From NCBI GenBank assembly GCA_030180135.1, contig CM058239.1:116531318-116595317 (forward strand): a stretch of 64,000 nt of DNA, given 5' to 3'. A program made the position numbers and the translations under genes. Shown piece by piece: positions 23,076 through 31,628 of the stretch (the first letter of the stretch is position 1; every line of letters starts with the position of its first letter). This DNA is from Orychophragmus violaceus. Lineage: Eukaryota; Streptophyta; Magnoliopsida; Brassicales; Brassicaceae. Under the pieces are notes generated by a model. That model saw nothing but the letters and a program-made list of their open reading frames with translations, searched no databases and had not been told where the DNA came from.

Positions 23076-23545
23076 ACAATGACGGGATAGGATAAACTGA
23101 TTCTATCCACCAGGGGAAGGATCTTAAGGCCAAAACCTCCTAATGGACTGACGGGAAGGACTGTCTCGGCCATACTGATTGACGGGATGGATTATCATGA
23201 ACGGATGAACCGCCGGGAAGGATCCTAAGGCCAAAAAACCACCCTAAATGACGTAAGGTGTGGAATCCCTCGACCAAAAAAACTAAGGACTAGCATTCTC
23301 GCGGCCAGAATGACTGACAGGACGGAAACGAACTGACGTGAAGGACTATCTCGGCCATACTGACTAACGGGATGGAAACGAACTGACGGGAAGGACTATC
23401 TCGGCCATCCTGACTAACGGGATGTTCCTTCCCATCAGTCCATTAGGGGTTTTGGAACTATCTCGGCCATACTGACTAACGGGATGGATTATCCTGACCA
23501 GATGCACCGCCGATAAGGATTCTAAGGCCAAAACCTCCTAATGGA
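23050..23545. repeat. segment duplicated in inverted orientation at 56864-57359
   Basis: Private variants match as reverse complement: the extra CTAAGGACTAG, GAACGGATGAACC, CCGATAAGG and GGACTGTCTCGG. A 35-base block at 23424-23458 that is itself reversed relative to the surrounding array is also shared. Confidence 0.85.
23424..23458. repeat. 35-bp reversed micro-segment in the array
   Basis: Starts GTTCCTTCCC and ends TTTTGGAAC. It carries the reverse complement of CCTAATGGACTGATGGGAAGG while both flanks read in the array direction. It is bounded by GTTCC/GGAAC. Confidence 0.85.
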
Positions 23546-23610
23546 CTGACGGAAAGGACTATCTTGGCCATACTGACTAACGGGATGGATTATCATGACC
23601 GGATGAACCG

Positions 23611-23615
23611 TCGGG
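23611..23615. repeat. target site duplication TCGGG, left of gypsy doublet
   Basis: Repeated at 35671-35675. An uninterrupted satellite copy reads CCGTCGGGAAGGATCC near 39057. Confidence 0.93.
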
Positions 23616-24834
23616 TGATAGGTCAAGAATTAATCCCTATACTAAACTGCAAGTGTACAGCAATGTCAAAGTAGTATATAGGGTTATCGAATCCACAGGG
23701 ACACTTGGTCTCAAGAGAATCAAACCGTAGGGAATGAATACTAGAAATAAGCAATGTGATTGTATTGAAAGTAATGCAAGAAAGTAAATCAGTAGCAGAG
23801 ATTATTGGTTGTGAAAGCAAGTAATTAAAAGCGTCAAACCTAGGGTATTCTCAGGAAATCAGACTAGCAGACAGTTCATTCAGCAAGGATCTAATTAAGC
23901 ACAGTTCTAGAACTCAAAACACAGATATAGAATTAACCAAATTCCTTTGCGATAATTCTCTAAGTCTAAGTGCAGCAAACCAAACTTCCGTTTGCGAGAA
24001 CTAACAGATTAAACTAGCAATAAGCTCAAGTTTGATATGTTCACAATTATCCTAAACCAAACTTTCGTTTGCGCAAAGTTTAATTGCCCAATTTAATTAG
24101 TTCAGATTCCTAAACCCCACTTCCGTGACGTATTTAGCAACCTAAGATCTAGATTCTAATTGATCAGGTTAGAACTAGCTTTAAGCACAATTAAATTGAA
24201 GAACAGATATAGTTTGAATCCTTAACTGAAATTGAACAAGTCTAGCAAGTCATGAAATCCTATGTGAGAAACCCTAAGTCTAACTAGGAATCTACTCAGA
24301 CATAGATAATGAAAACATGATCATATGATAAGTAAATTGCATAAAAGAATAAGAGTAAAAGGGGTTCGAAATCTTCTCCAAATACAGATGATGAATTAGG
24401 TTCAGATCAGCCCCAAAAGCTCTAAAAATCCTCTGCTCTTAATTATGAAGTCGTCTTGTAAAAAGTATAAAAGCCTTTTTAATAAAAACACTAAAAACTC
24501 TATTATATAGGCATAATCTCGGCCAGGGGCTTCTTTGTAAATATCAGGAACTTCTGGATCAAAGTGCAATATCTTGATTCTTCTAAACCGCCGAGTTTCG
24601 GCCCATCTCGCTGGTGCAACGATCGTTGCTAGAGTGCAACGATCGACACCTTTCTCTGTCTCGGACAGTGAACTCTATCTCTCGGCCAATCACTCCAAAA
24701 ATCTCCAAAATGCTCCATAATCTCCAATTTAGCTCCCAACCTGATTATACCTGTAAAAGACTCTAAACAAAGACAAAAGACACTAAAACACATCTATATC
24801 ATGGCCTAAAACTAGTAAAAACCATGATATATCA
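23616..24834 (-). repeat. gypsy LTR 1 (outer 3' LTR)
   Basis: 1219 bp, TGATATATCATGG...ACCTATCA on the - strand. It contains two CGATCG palindromes (about 24632-24653). Confidence 0.95.
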
Positions 24835-24848
24835 ACTCCCCCACACTT
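24835..24848 (-). other. polypurine tract, gypsy unit 1
   Basis: AAGTGTGGGGGAGT on the - strand, directly before the LTR. Near copies lie inside the same 3' region at 25006-25020 and 25778-25793. Confidence 0.85.
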
Positions 24849-25371
24849 AGCCTTTGCTTGCCCTCAAGCAAAACATAGAACTAAAACATGGTGAAGAGGT
24901 TTGAAAACTCTTCAGAAACTCATTTCATCTTAGAAGCTACAATACTCAGATTCCCCTTAGTAAACCACTGAAAGAATCAATCACAGGATATCAAGACCAA
25001 CATGTACTTCCCCCACACTTAGCAACTGTCCTAGGTAAACTCCACAATCACATTCAAGCATTCAAATTCTCCCTACTGACTTCTGCAAGTATTTAAGTGC
25101 GGTCTCACCTAAGGAGTATCGATCTAAAGGCACATGGATTCTTACCTAATCAGCTCTAGACCACCATACTATCTTTCTCTAGTCCCTTTCTTCTCTTTCC
25201 CTTCTTTAACAACTGATTTTTCCCCACTGGGTATCATTTTATTTTTTTTATCAGTGTTCTTCCCGTTATGGGGTGTACTTTGGACACATTCCATGGATCA
25301 CATGAGAGATAATAGTGTTTGCTACCATTCCCATGACCACTTCGGAGTTACTAACTCATCCTCAGTTTATT

Positions 25372-25405
<34 letters not shown>

Positions 25406-26211
25406 ATAGAAGGGGAGAAGGGAACTAAATAGGACAGGTTTACAGGCTGTGTCAGAACTAACAGGGAATCCGACATAAAGTATACCAAGCCCTTAGGTGA
25501 GAAATCTAAGTCAGTATTAGGGGTGAAGTCAGTAAAAGATCCTCTGATACCTGAAGTGATGTGGGTGTTCCCAGTAGGTTGATCCGTGATGGGGTTTTCT
25601 AATAGTCATAGATAGATCCTGCAACTTCATCCCAATGGTTACTTAAGTTCCTGCAAGTCTTGTAAATCTTCTCAGAAAATCATAGTTTCTTACTTAAACA
25701 ATTTTGACTCAATAAAACAAATTTTTTTTTGAAAAACGGACTGACTCTTAAGAAAACAGAAAGATAAACGTCAGTAGCACCTCCCCCACACTTAAGACAC
25801 ACTGTCCCCAGTAGTGTCCAGCGAAGGATCGGTAAAAAGAAAATAAAATAAATTGAAAAGGTGAGTTTATGTCTGTCGGGTTACCTCTGTCGCACAGCAT
25901 CGATCGGTGCATTAGATGCATCGACCGTTACTTGGCGACTTTCGTGTATGGTCGATCGTTGCTCAGGACCGCAACGATCGCTGCAATGCGATTCCTTTCG
26001 TGTTGTGACGATCGATGCAGAAATGCATCGATCGCTGCACTGCGATTTAATCCGAGACCTGCAAACATAAACTCACCAGAAACAAAAAAAAACGTAAAAT
26101 CCTAACAAAAACACCAAAAATTAAAAAGAAAAACACCAGTACCTAATGGTGGGTTGCCTCCCACCCAGCGCTTGTTTAAGGTCAATAGCTTGACCGGACG
26201 CGCAAGGTTTT
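24849..26211 (-). other. 3' non-coding region of gypsy unit 1
   Basis: About 1.36 kb after the gag-protease stop with no reverse transcriptase, RNase H or integrase motif on either strand. The segment at about 26145-26195 (- strand TTAAACAAGCGCTGGGTGGG, then GAGGCAACCCA) resembles a sequence I know from just after pol in plant Athila/Tat elements, which suggests that the pol genes were deleted. It also holds a T-run (25373-25400, 28 bases) and a CGATCG cluster (25895-26045). A hydrophobic open frame over the T-run is not credible. Confidence 0.75.
25895..26045. repeat. CGATCG palindrome cluster, gypsy unit 1, 3' region
   Basis: GCATCGATCGGTGC, GGTCGATCGTTGC, GCAACGATCGCTGC, GACGATCGATGC and GCATCGATCGCTGC occur within 150 bp. 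Confidence 0.85.
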
Positions 26212-28773
26212 TCAAGTGCCAGAAGATCCTGACAGAGACTTTTTCTGTCTCTGTTCAAGTCTCCTCATCCATGGTGGAGAATAGGCTGTTGCAGAATGCT
26301 TCAGTCCAAGAAAAGATGGAATAAAATGCGCTCCAGGATCTATTATCACAGTCTCATTCAGCTGCTCATCATCTGCTTCCAAGATCTTGAACGTCTGCCC
26401 ATCTATCAGTGGCTTCCGCAGCTTCTCCATCTCATATCGCAGTGTCTCATCTCCCAGGTGGAGGTCTATTAGACTCTGTCTAACATCAATCACAGCTCCT
26501 GCTGTAGCCAAGAATGGTCTCCCAAGCAATAAAGCTTCATCCGGATCGCAGGCGTATTTCAGCACAAGGAAGTCCGTTGGAACTAAGTAGTTTCCAACTC
26601 TTACAGGAATATCCATAAGGAGTCCTTCAGGAACTCGTATGGACTGATCAGCTAGGACAAGAGAGGTCCTAGTAGGAGCAAAATCCAACATACCCAGCTT
26701 CTCTGCCACAGAGTAAGGCATTATGCTCCCAGCAGCTCCTAAATCACACAGAGAACGCCTAAAACTATCTTCAAAGGTAGAACAATCAAGTACAAAGATT
26801 CCAGGATCAGGCAGTTTCTTTGGAACCTTAGTTAACAGAACATCACTAATATGCTGAGGAACTACTATCACCCATTCTCTTAGCTCTTCATCTAATGGCA
26901 ACATCTTGTTCAAATATTTCTGAACACATGGATGATAAGGTGGATCATCAGATGATGGAATTTCTTCCAAGTCTTCACCACTCTTTTCTAGCCTTTTCAG
27001 CTCTTCAATCTCTTGTTTAATCACTTCAGACACCTTGGGACTGTGCCAAATAGCTCGTGCATAAACATCTTCTGGAGTGATTTCAGATGTATCAGGGAAT
27101 AGGCGGGCTAGTTCTGTATCAATCTCATTTTCATCCCACGGATTCTCTGCTTGTTCACGACCTGCATCGATCGATGCCAGATGTGTATCGATCGTTGCAT
27201 CGCGATCATCACAACTTCCACCCGAGAGTTTTTCACAGAAATCCGAAAATTCTGCCTCAGTCACCAACTCAGCTGTACTTAGCTCAAATTTCTCCCTTAG
27301 GTAAGATCCATCATTAATCAGTACAGAACAGGCCTTAATATGAGTGTCTGCAACTCCTTTTCCTTTCAGTGAGCTGGACATCTGATTCACCTGAGTGTCT
27401 AACTGCTTCATGTGAGTGCTCAATGTCTCAAACTTTTCATTGAGGTCCTGATAGACAGCGTCCAGCTTCTTGTTGTTGTCTACAGAAAGCTTGGTTTGAC
27501 TCTCCATCAGTTGTTCCATCATAGCTTCCATTTTGCTCTCATGGGCTGTAGGTGCAGGAGGAGTCTGATAAGATGTAGATCCATAGGTTCTCTGATTACC
27601 CTGTCCATAGGTCTTTTGAAAACCACCAGATTGTCCTCCATTTGAGAATCTGTTCCCCTGTTGATTGTTAAATCTATTACCTTGGAAACCGGAACCTCCT
27701 ATGAAATTCACTTCTTCTTCCTGAGTGTCCACCTCAGTTTGAATCACCTCCACATCTTGGGCAAAGTGGACAGCTTTCTTGTTTGTCAGAAGATTGTAGA
27801 CTGTGTCCAATCTGGATCTAATATTAGCCATATCAGAATTCTCTACGGTTCCACCAGATCTCTTCCTCCTTTCATCCATTGTTTTGCAACTATTGCTGCC
27901 AATCAGGTTCTCTATCAACCGTTTAGCTTGTGTAGGAGTTCTGGTGCTGAAATTTGCATCACTGGAATTATCCAAAGCAGTCTGATAAGGGAGATCTATT
28001 CCTCTGAAGAAAATACCAATCAGCTGTACTTCTGTGAATCCATGGTGTGGACAATCACGCTGATACTGCTTAAATCTCATCCATGCGGTTGTCAAAGGCT
28101 CCACAGCTCCTTGGGAAAAAGTGAGTATGTCCTGTCTGGACTGATCTGAGCGCGCAGCGTCGTAGAAGTGACGCAGGAACTCACTCTTTAAGGCTGCCCA
28201 AGTAGTATACTGACCAGGTGCCAGTTGTCTCAGCCATGCACTAGCGTCTCCAGCAAGACTGTGCGGAAATAGCTTAAGGAACAGATAGTCCGGGCATACT
28301 CCTTCATACTTCATGCCAGTGACTATGTCCTCAAACTTGTCAATGTGATCCATAGGCTGCTCTGATTGAAGACCATGGAAAGCAATTTGTCTCATCAGTT
28401 GGTAGTAGATAGTTTTTACCTCAAAATCATTCCTTTCGAAAGCAGGAAGCACTAGAGCTGCTCGGTTTGCATGAAACTCATCAGGTCTATTGTAATCAGC
28501 TAGTGTCCTCTCATGAACCACCATCCGGTCTTCTGGCTCAACTTCATCAGGGATCGCTCGTCCCTCAGCATCAATCCTTTGCCCAGCAGCATTGTAAGGA
28601 TTGTTCTCTGGATCCCTCAGGATTCCATCAGCATCTGGTATCAAGATCAAGCGTTCTTGTACCATTCTCTCTCTCTTTTCTCTTCTAATAGTCCTCTCTA
28701 GACGTCCAAGTTCCTCTAGATTGAGATTAACTAAGCTCGAGTTCGGATTACTTCGAGTGTTCTGCGTTGGCAT
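26212..28773 (-). CDS. gag: gag-protease polyprotein, gypsy unit 1
   Basis: 853 codons from the first ATG (28773-28771); the frame is open 12 codons further upstream but has no ATG there. The N-terminal third holds the gag core, about residues 118-248, with FPHSLAGDASAWLRQL and YTTWAALKSEFLRHFY, as in the Ty3/gypsy capsid family. A Gln/Gly/Asn-rich linker follows (about 370-410), then a coiled-coil-like stretch. I see no zinc knuckle. Near residue 677 CDLGAAGS fits the catalytic D-x-G-A signature of a retroviral-type aspartic protease, with ALLLGRPFL about 75 residues later as its second conserved strand. Gag would form particles and protease would cut the product. The frame stops soon after protease, where full elements continue into reverse transcriptase. 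Residues around 537-553 are encoded by CGATCG palindromes. No stop or shift is visible. Confidence 0.9.
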   Translation of the reverse strand: MPTQNTRSNPNSSLVNLNLEELGRLERTIRREKRERMVQERLILIPDADGILRDPENNPYNAAGQRIDAEGRAIPDEVEPEDRMVVHERTLADYNRPDEFHANRAALVLPAFERNDFEVKTIYYQLMRQIAFHGLQSEQPMDHIDKFEDIVTGMKYEGVCPDYLFLKLFPHSLAGDASAWLRQLAPGQYTTWAALKSEFLRHFYDAARSDQSRQDILTFSQGAVEPLTTAWMRFKQYQRDCPHHGFTEVQLIGIFFRGIDLPYQTALDNSSDANFSTRTPTQAKRLIENLIGSNSCKTMDERRKRSGGTVENSDMANIRSRLDTVYNLLTNKKAVHFAQDVEVIQTEVDTQEEEVNFIGGSGFQGNRFNNQQGNRFSNGGQSGGFQKTYGQGNQRTYGSTSYQTPPAPTAHESKMEAMMEQLMESQTKLSVDNNKKLDAVYQDLNEKFETLSTHMKQLDTQVNQMSSSLKGKGVADTHIKACSVLINDGSYLREKFELSTAELVTEAEFSDFCEKLSGGSCDDRDATIDTHLASIDAGREQAENPWDENEIDTELARLFPDTSEITPEDVYARAIWHSPKVSEVIKQEIEELKRLEKSGEDLEEIPSSDDPPYHPCVQKYLNKMLPLDEELREWVIVVPQHISDVLLTKVPKKLPDPGIFVLDCSTFEDSFRRSLCDLGAAGSIMPYSVAEKLGMLDFAPTRTSLVLADQSIRVPEGLLMDIPVRVGNYLVPTDFLVLKYACDPDEALLLGRPFLATAGAVIDVRQSLIDLHLGDETLRYEMEKLRKPLIDGQTFKILEADDEQLNETVIIDPGAHFIPSFLGLKHSATAYSPPWMRRLEQRQKKSLSGSSGT
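27163..27210. repeat. CGATCG palindrome pair inside gag-protease frame, unit 1
   Basis: TGCATCGATCGATGCC and TATCGATCGTTGCATCGCGA lie in the coding frame without breaking it. They give a short Ile-Asp-rich stretch (ATIDTHLASIDAG). The same pair is at 32580-32627 in unit 2. Confidence 0.85.
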
Positions 28774-28791
28774 AAACTGTCTGTAATCGTC

Positions 28792-28882
28792 CAGCAACGA
28801 TCGATGCAAGGGTGCAACGATCGACTCAATCTCAAATCGCTCAGCAACGATCGATGCTAGGGTGCAACGATCGATGCAAGGC
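28792..28882. repeat. CGATCG palindrome cluster in gypsy leader, unit 1
   Basis: Four copies of GCAACGATCGATGC-type sequence in 90 bp just upstream of the gag ATG. In order they are AACGATCGATGCAAGG, AACGATCGACTC, AACGATCGATGCTAGG and AACGATCGATGCAAGG. Confidence 0.88.
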
Positions 28883-29010
28883 GAAATTCGTACCTGTGAC
28901 AGAGAGAAACAGAGAAAAAGTCAGCAAAATAAAATAAATAAAATAAAAACGAAAAAACGAAAAATTTCTAGTAAAACCCTAAGTTCGGTCCTATCGAAGA
29001 CTCAAAAGAG

Positions 29011-29028
29011 TCCCCGGCAACGGCGCCA
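29011..29028 (-). other. primer-binding site, tRNA-Asp, gypsy unit 1
   Basis: TGGCGCCGTTGCCGGGGA on the - strand, six bases inside the LTR. It matches the complement of the plant tRNA-Asp(GTC) 3' end over 18 bases. Confidence 0.9.
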
Positions 29029-29034
29029 AAAACT

Positions 29035-30253
29035 TGATAGGTCAAGAATTAATCCCTATACTAAACTGCAAGTGTACAGCAATGTCAAAGTAGTATATAG
29101 GGTTATCGAATCCACAGGGACACTTGGTCTCAAGAGAATCAAACCGTAGGGAATGAATACTAGAAATAAGCAATGTGATTGTATTGAAAGTAATGCAAGA
29201 AAGTAAATCAGTAGCAGAGATTATTGGTTGTGAAAGCAAGTAATTAAAAGCGTCAAACCTAGGGTATTCTCAGGAAATCAGACTAGCAGACAGTTCATTC
29301 AGCAAGGATCTAATTAAGCACAGTTCTAGAACTCAAAACACAGATATAGAATTAACCAAATTCCTTTGCGATAATTCTCTAAGTCTAAGTGCAGCAAACC
29401 AAACTTCCGTTTGCGAGAACTAACAGATTAAACTAGCAATAAGCTCAAGTTTGATATGTTCACAATTATCCTAAACCAAACTTTCGTTTGCACAAAGTTT
29501 AATTGCCCAATTTAATTAGTTCAGATTCCTAAACCCCACTTCCGTGACGTATTTAGCAACCTAAGATCTAGATTCTAATTGATCAGGTTAGAACTAGCTT
29601 TAAGCACAATTAAATTGAAGAACAGATATAGTTTGAATCCTTAACTGAAATTGAACAAGTCTAGCAAGTCATGAAATCCTATGTGAGAAACCCTAAGTCT
29701 AACTAGGAATCTACTCAGACATAGATAATGAAAACATGATCATATGATAAGTAAATTGCATAAAAGAATAAGAGTAAAAGGGGTTCGAAATCTTCTCCAA
29801 ATACAGATGATGAATTAGGTTCAGATCAGCCCCAAAAGCTCTAAAAATCCTCTGCTCTTAATTATGAAGTCGTCTTGTAAAAAGTATAAAAGCCTTTTTA
29901 ATAAAAACACTAAAAACTCTATTATATAGGCATAATCTCGGCCAGGGGCTTCTTTGTAAATATCAGGAACTTCTGGATCAAAGTGCAATATCTTGATTCT
30001 TCTAAACCGCCGAGTTTCGGCCCATCTCGCTGGTGCAACGATCGTTGCTAGAGTGCAACGATCGACACCTTTCTCTGTCTCGGACAGTGAACTCTATCTC
30101 TCGGCCAATCACTCCAAAAATCTCCAAAATGCTCCATAATCTCCAATTTAGCTCCCAACCTGATTATACCTGTAAAAGACTCTAAACAAAGACAAAAGAC
30201 ACTAAAACACATCTATATCATGGCCTAAAACTAGTAAAAACCATGATATATCA
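29035..30253 (-). repeat. gypsy LTR 2 (shared middle LTR)
   Basis: 1219 bp. It serves as 5' LTR of unit 1 and 3' LTR of unit 2. By eye it differs from LTRs 1 and 3 only at TTTGCACAAAG (29481-29491; TTTGCGCAAAG in the others). No target duplication flanks it. Confidence 0.95.
29921..29928 (-). promoter_or_regulatory. putative TATA box in gypsy LTR 2
   Basis: TATATAAT on the - strand, in the middle part of the LTR. The equivalents are 24502-24509 and 35338-35345. No other evidence for the start site. Confidence 0.35.
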
Positions 30254-30267
30254 ACTCCCCCACACTT
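30254..30267 (-). other. polypurine tract, gypsy unit 2
   Basis: AAGTGTGGGGGAGT on the - strand, directly before LTR 2. The near copy at 30425-30439 has one changed base compared with unit 1 (one run of C shortened by a T). Confidence 0.85.
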
Positions 30268-30791
30268 AGCCTTTGCTTGCCCTCAAGCAAAACATAGAAC
30301 TAAAACATGGTGAAGAGGTTTGAAAACTCTTCAGAAACTCATTTCATCTTAGAAGCTACAATACTCAGATTCCCCTTAGTAAACCACTGAAAGAATCAAT
30401 CACAGGATATCAAGACCAACATGTACTTTCCCCACACTTAGCAACTGTCCTAGGTAAACTCCACAATCACATTCAAGCATTCAAATTCTCCCTACTGACT
30501 TCTGCAAGTATTTAAGTGCGGTCTCACCTAAGGAGTATCGATCTAAAGGCACATGGATTCTTACCTAATCAGCTCTAGACCACCATACTATCTTTCTCTA
30601 GTCCCTTTCTTCTCTTTCCCTTCTTTAACAACTGATTTTTCCCCACTGGGTATCATTTTATTTTTTTTATCAGTGTTCTTCCCGTTATGGGGTGTACTTT
30701 GGACACATTCCATGGATCACATGAGAGATAATAGTGTTTGCTACCATTCCCATGACCACTTCGGAGTTACTAACTCATCCTCAGTTTATTA

Positions 30792-30822
<31 letters not shown>

Positions 30823-31628
30823 ATAGAAGGGGAGAAGGGAACTAAATAGGACAGGTTTACAGGCTGTGTCAGAACTAACAGGGAATCCGACATAAAGTAT
30901 ACCAAGCCCTTAGGTGAGAAATCTAAGTCAGTATTAGGGGTGAAGTCAGTAAAAGATCCTCTGATACCTGAAGTGATGTGGGTGTTCCCAGTAGGTTGAT
31001 CCGTGATGGGGTTTTCTAATAGTCATAGATAGATCCTGCAACTTCATCCCAATGGTTACTTAAGTTCCTGCAAGTCTTGTAAATCTTCTCAGAAAATCAT
31101 AGTTTCTTACTTAAACAATTTTGACTCAATAAAACAATTTTTTTTTTGAAAAACGGACTGACTCTTAAGAAAACAGAAAGATAAACGTCAGTAGCACCTC
31201 CCCCACACTTAAGACACACTGTCCCCAGTAGTGTCCAGCGAAGGATCGGTAAAAAGAAAATAAAATAAATTGAAAAGGTGAGTTTATGTCTGTCGGGTTA
31301 CCTCTGTCGCACAGCATCGATCGGTGCATTAGATGCATCGACCGTTACTTGGCGACTTTCGTGTATGGTCGATCGTTGCTCAGGACCGCAACGATCGCTG
31401 CAATGCGATTCCTTTCGTGTTGTGACGATCGATGCAGAAATGCATCGATCGCTGCACTGCGATTTAATCCGAGACCTGCAAACATAAACTCACCAGAAAC
31501 AAAAACAAACGTAAAATCCTAACAAAAACACCAAAAATTAAAAAGAAAAACACCAGTACCTAATGGTGGGTTGCCTCCCACCCAGCGCTTGTTTAAGGTC
31601 AATAGCTTGACCGGACGCGCAAGGTTTT
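30268..31628 (-). other. 3' non-coding region of gypsy unit 2
   Basis: Same content as 24849-26211: no pol motif, a T-run (30792-30817, 26 bases), a CGATCG cluster (31312-31462) and the post-pol-like sequence at about 31562-31612. Confidence 0.75.
31312..31462. repeat. CGATCG palindrome cluster, gypsy unit 2, 3' region
   Basis: Same palindromes in the same order as 25895-26045, with no difference seen. Confidence 0.85.

Larger units (their letters stand above)
11137..23615. repeat. complex satellite array, left part, uniform orientation
   Basis: About 12.5 kb made of a few modules. Two related monomers of about 165 bp, A (begins TTCCATGACCCAGG) and B (begins TTCCTTGACCCG), share GTTTTTTTGAAACTATCA and GGTGAAGAAATTGGTGGAA. 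A 50-bp unit carries GGACTATCTCGGCCATACTG. A 101-bp form adds GGATTATCCTGACCAGATGC. A roughly 80-bp module D contains AATGACGTAAGGTGTGG. Example units: A 17047-17212, B 17213-17375, then a link of about 109 bp. A-B-link repeats every 435-438 bp near 16.6-17.5 kb. No protein gene is present; the 60-90 codon open frames recur with the repeat period and are artefacts. Monomer length fits plant centromeric satellites, but I do not recognise the sequence as a named family. Confidence 0.93.

Noticed and set aside
11137..23615. CRISPR-like regular repeats
   Set aside because: Repeats are contiguous modules without unique spacers, in plant retrotransposon context.
25134..25409. Hydrophobic 91-codon open frame ending in poly-Phe
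   Set aside because: The hydrophobic end is the translation of a T-run whose length differs between the two units (28 and 26), so the frame is not conserved.
27661..28149. 162-codon open frame on the + strand inside the gypsy gag region (and its copy at 33078)
   Set aside because: Shadow of the sense gag-protease frame on the opposite strand; no independent signal.
28774..28809. Upstream extension of the gypsy gag frame to 28809
   Set aside because: The added codons begin with TTG, lie in the palindrome cluster and contain no ATG; the first ATG at 28773 is the better start.
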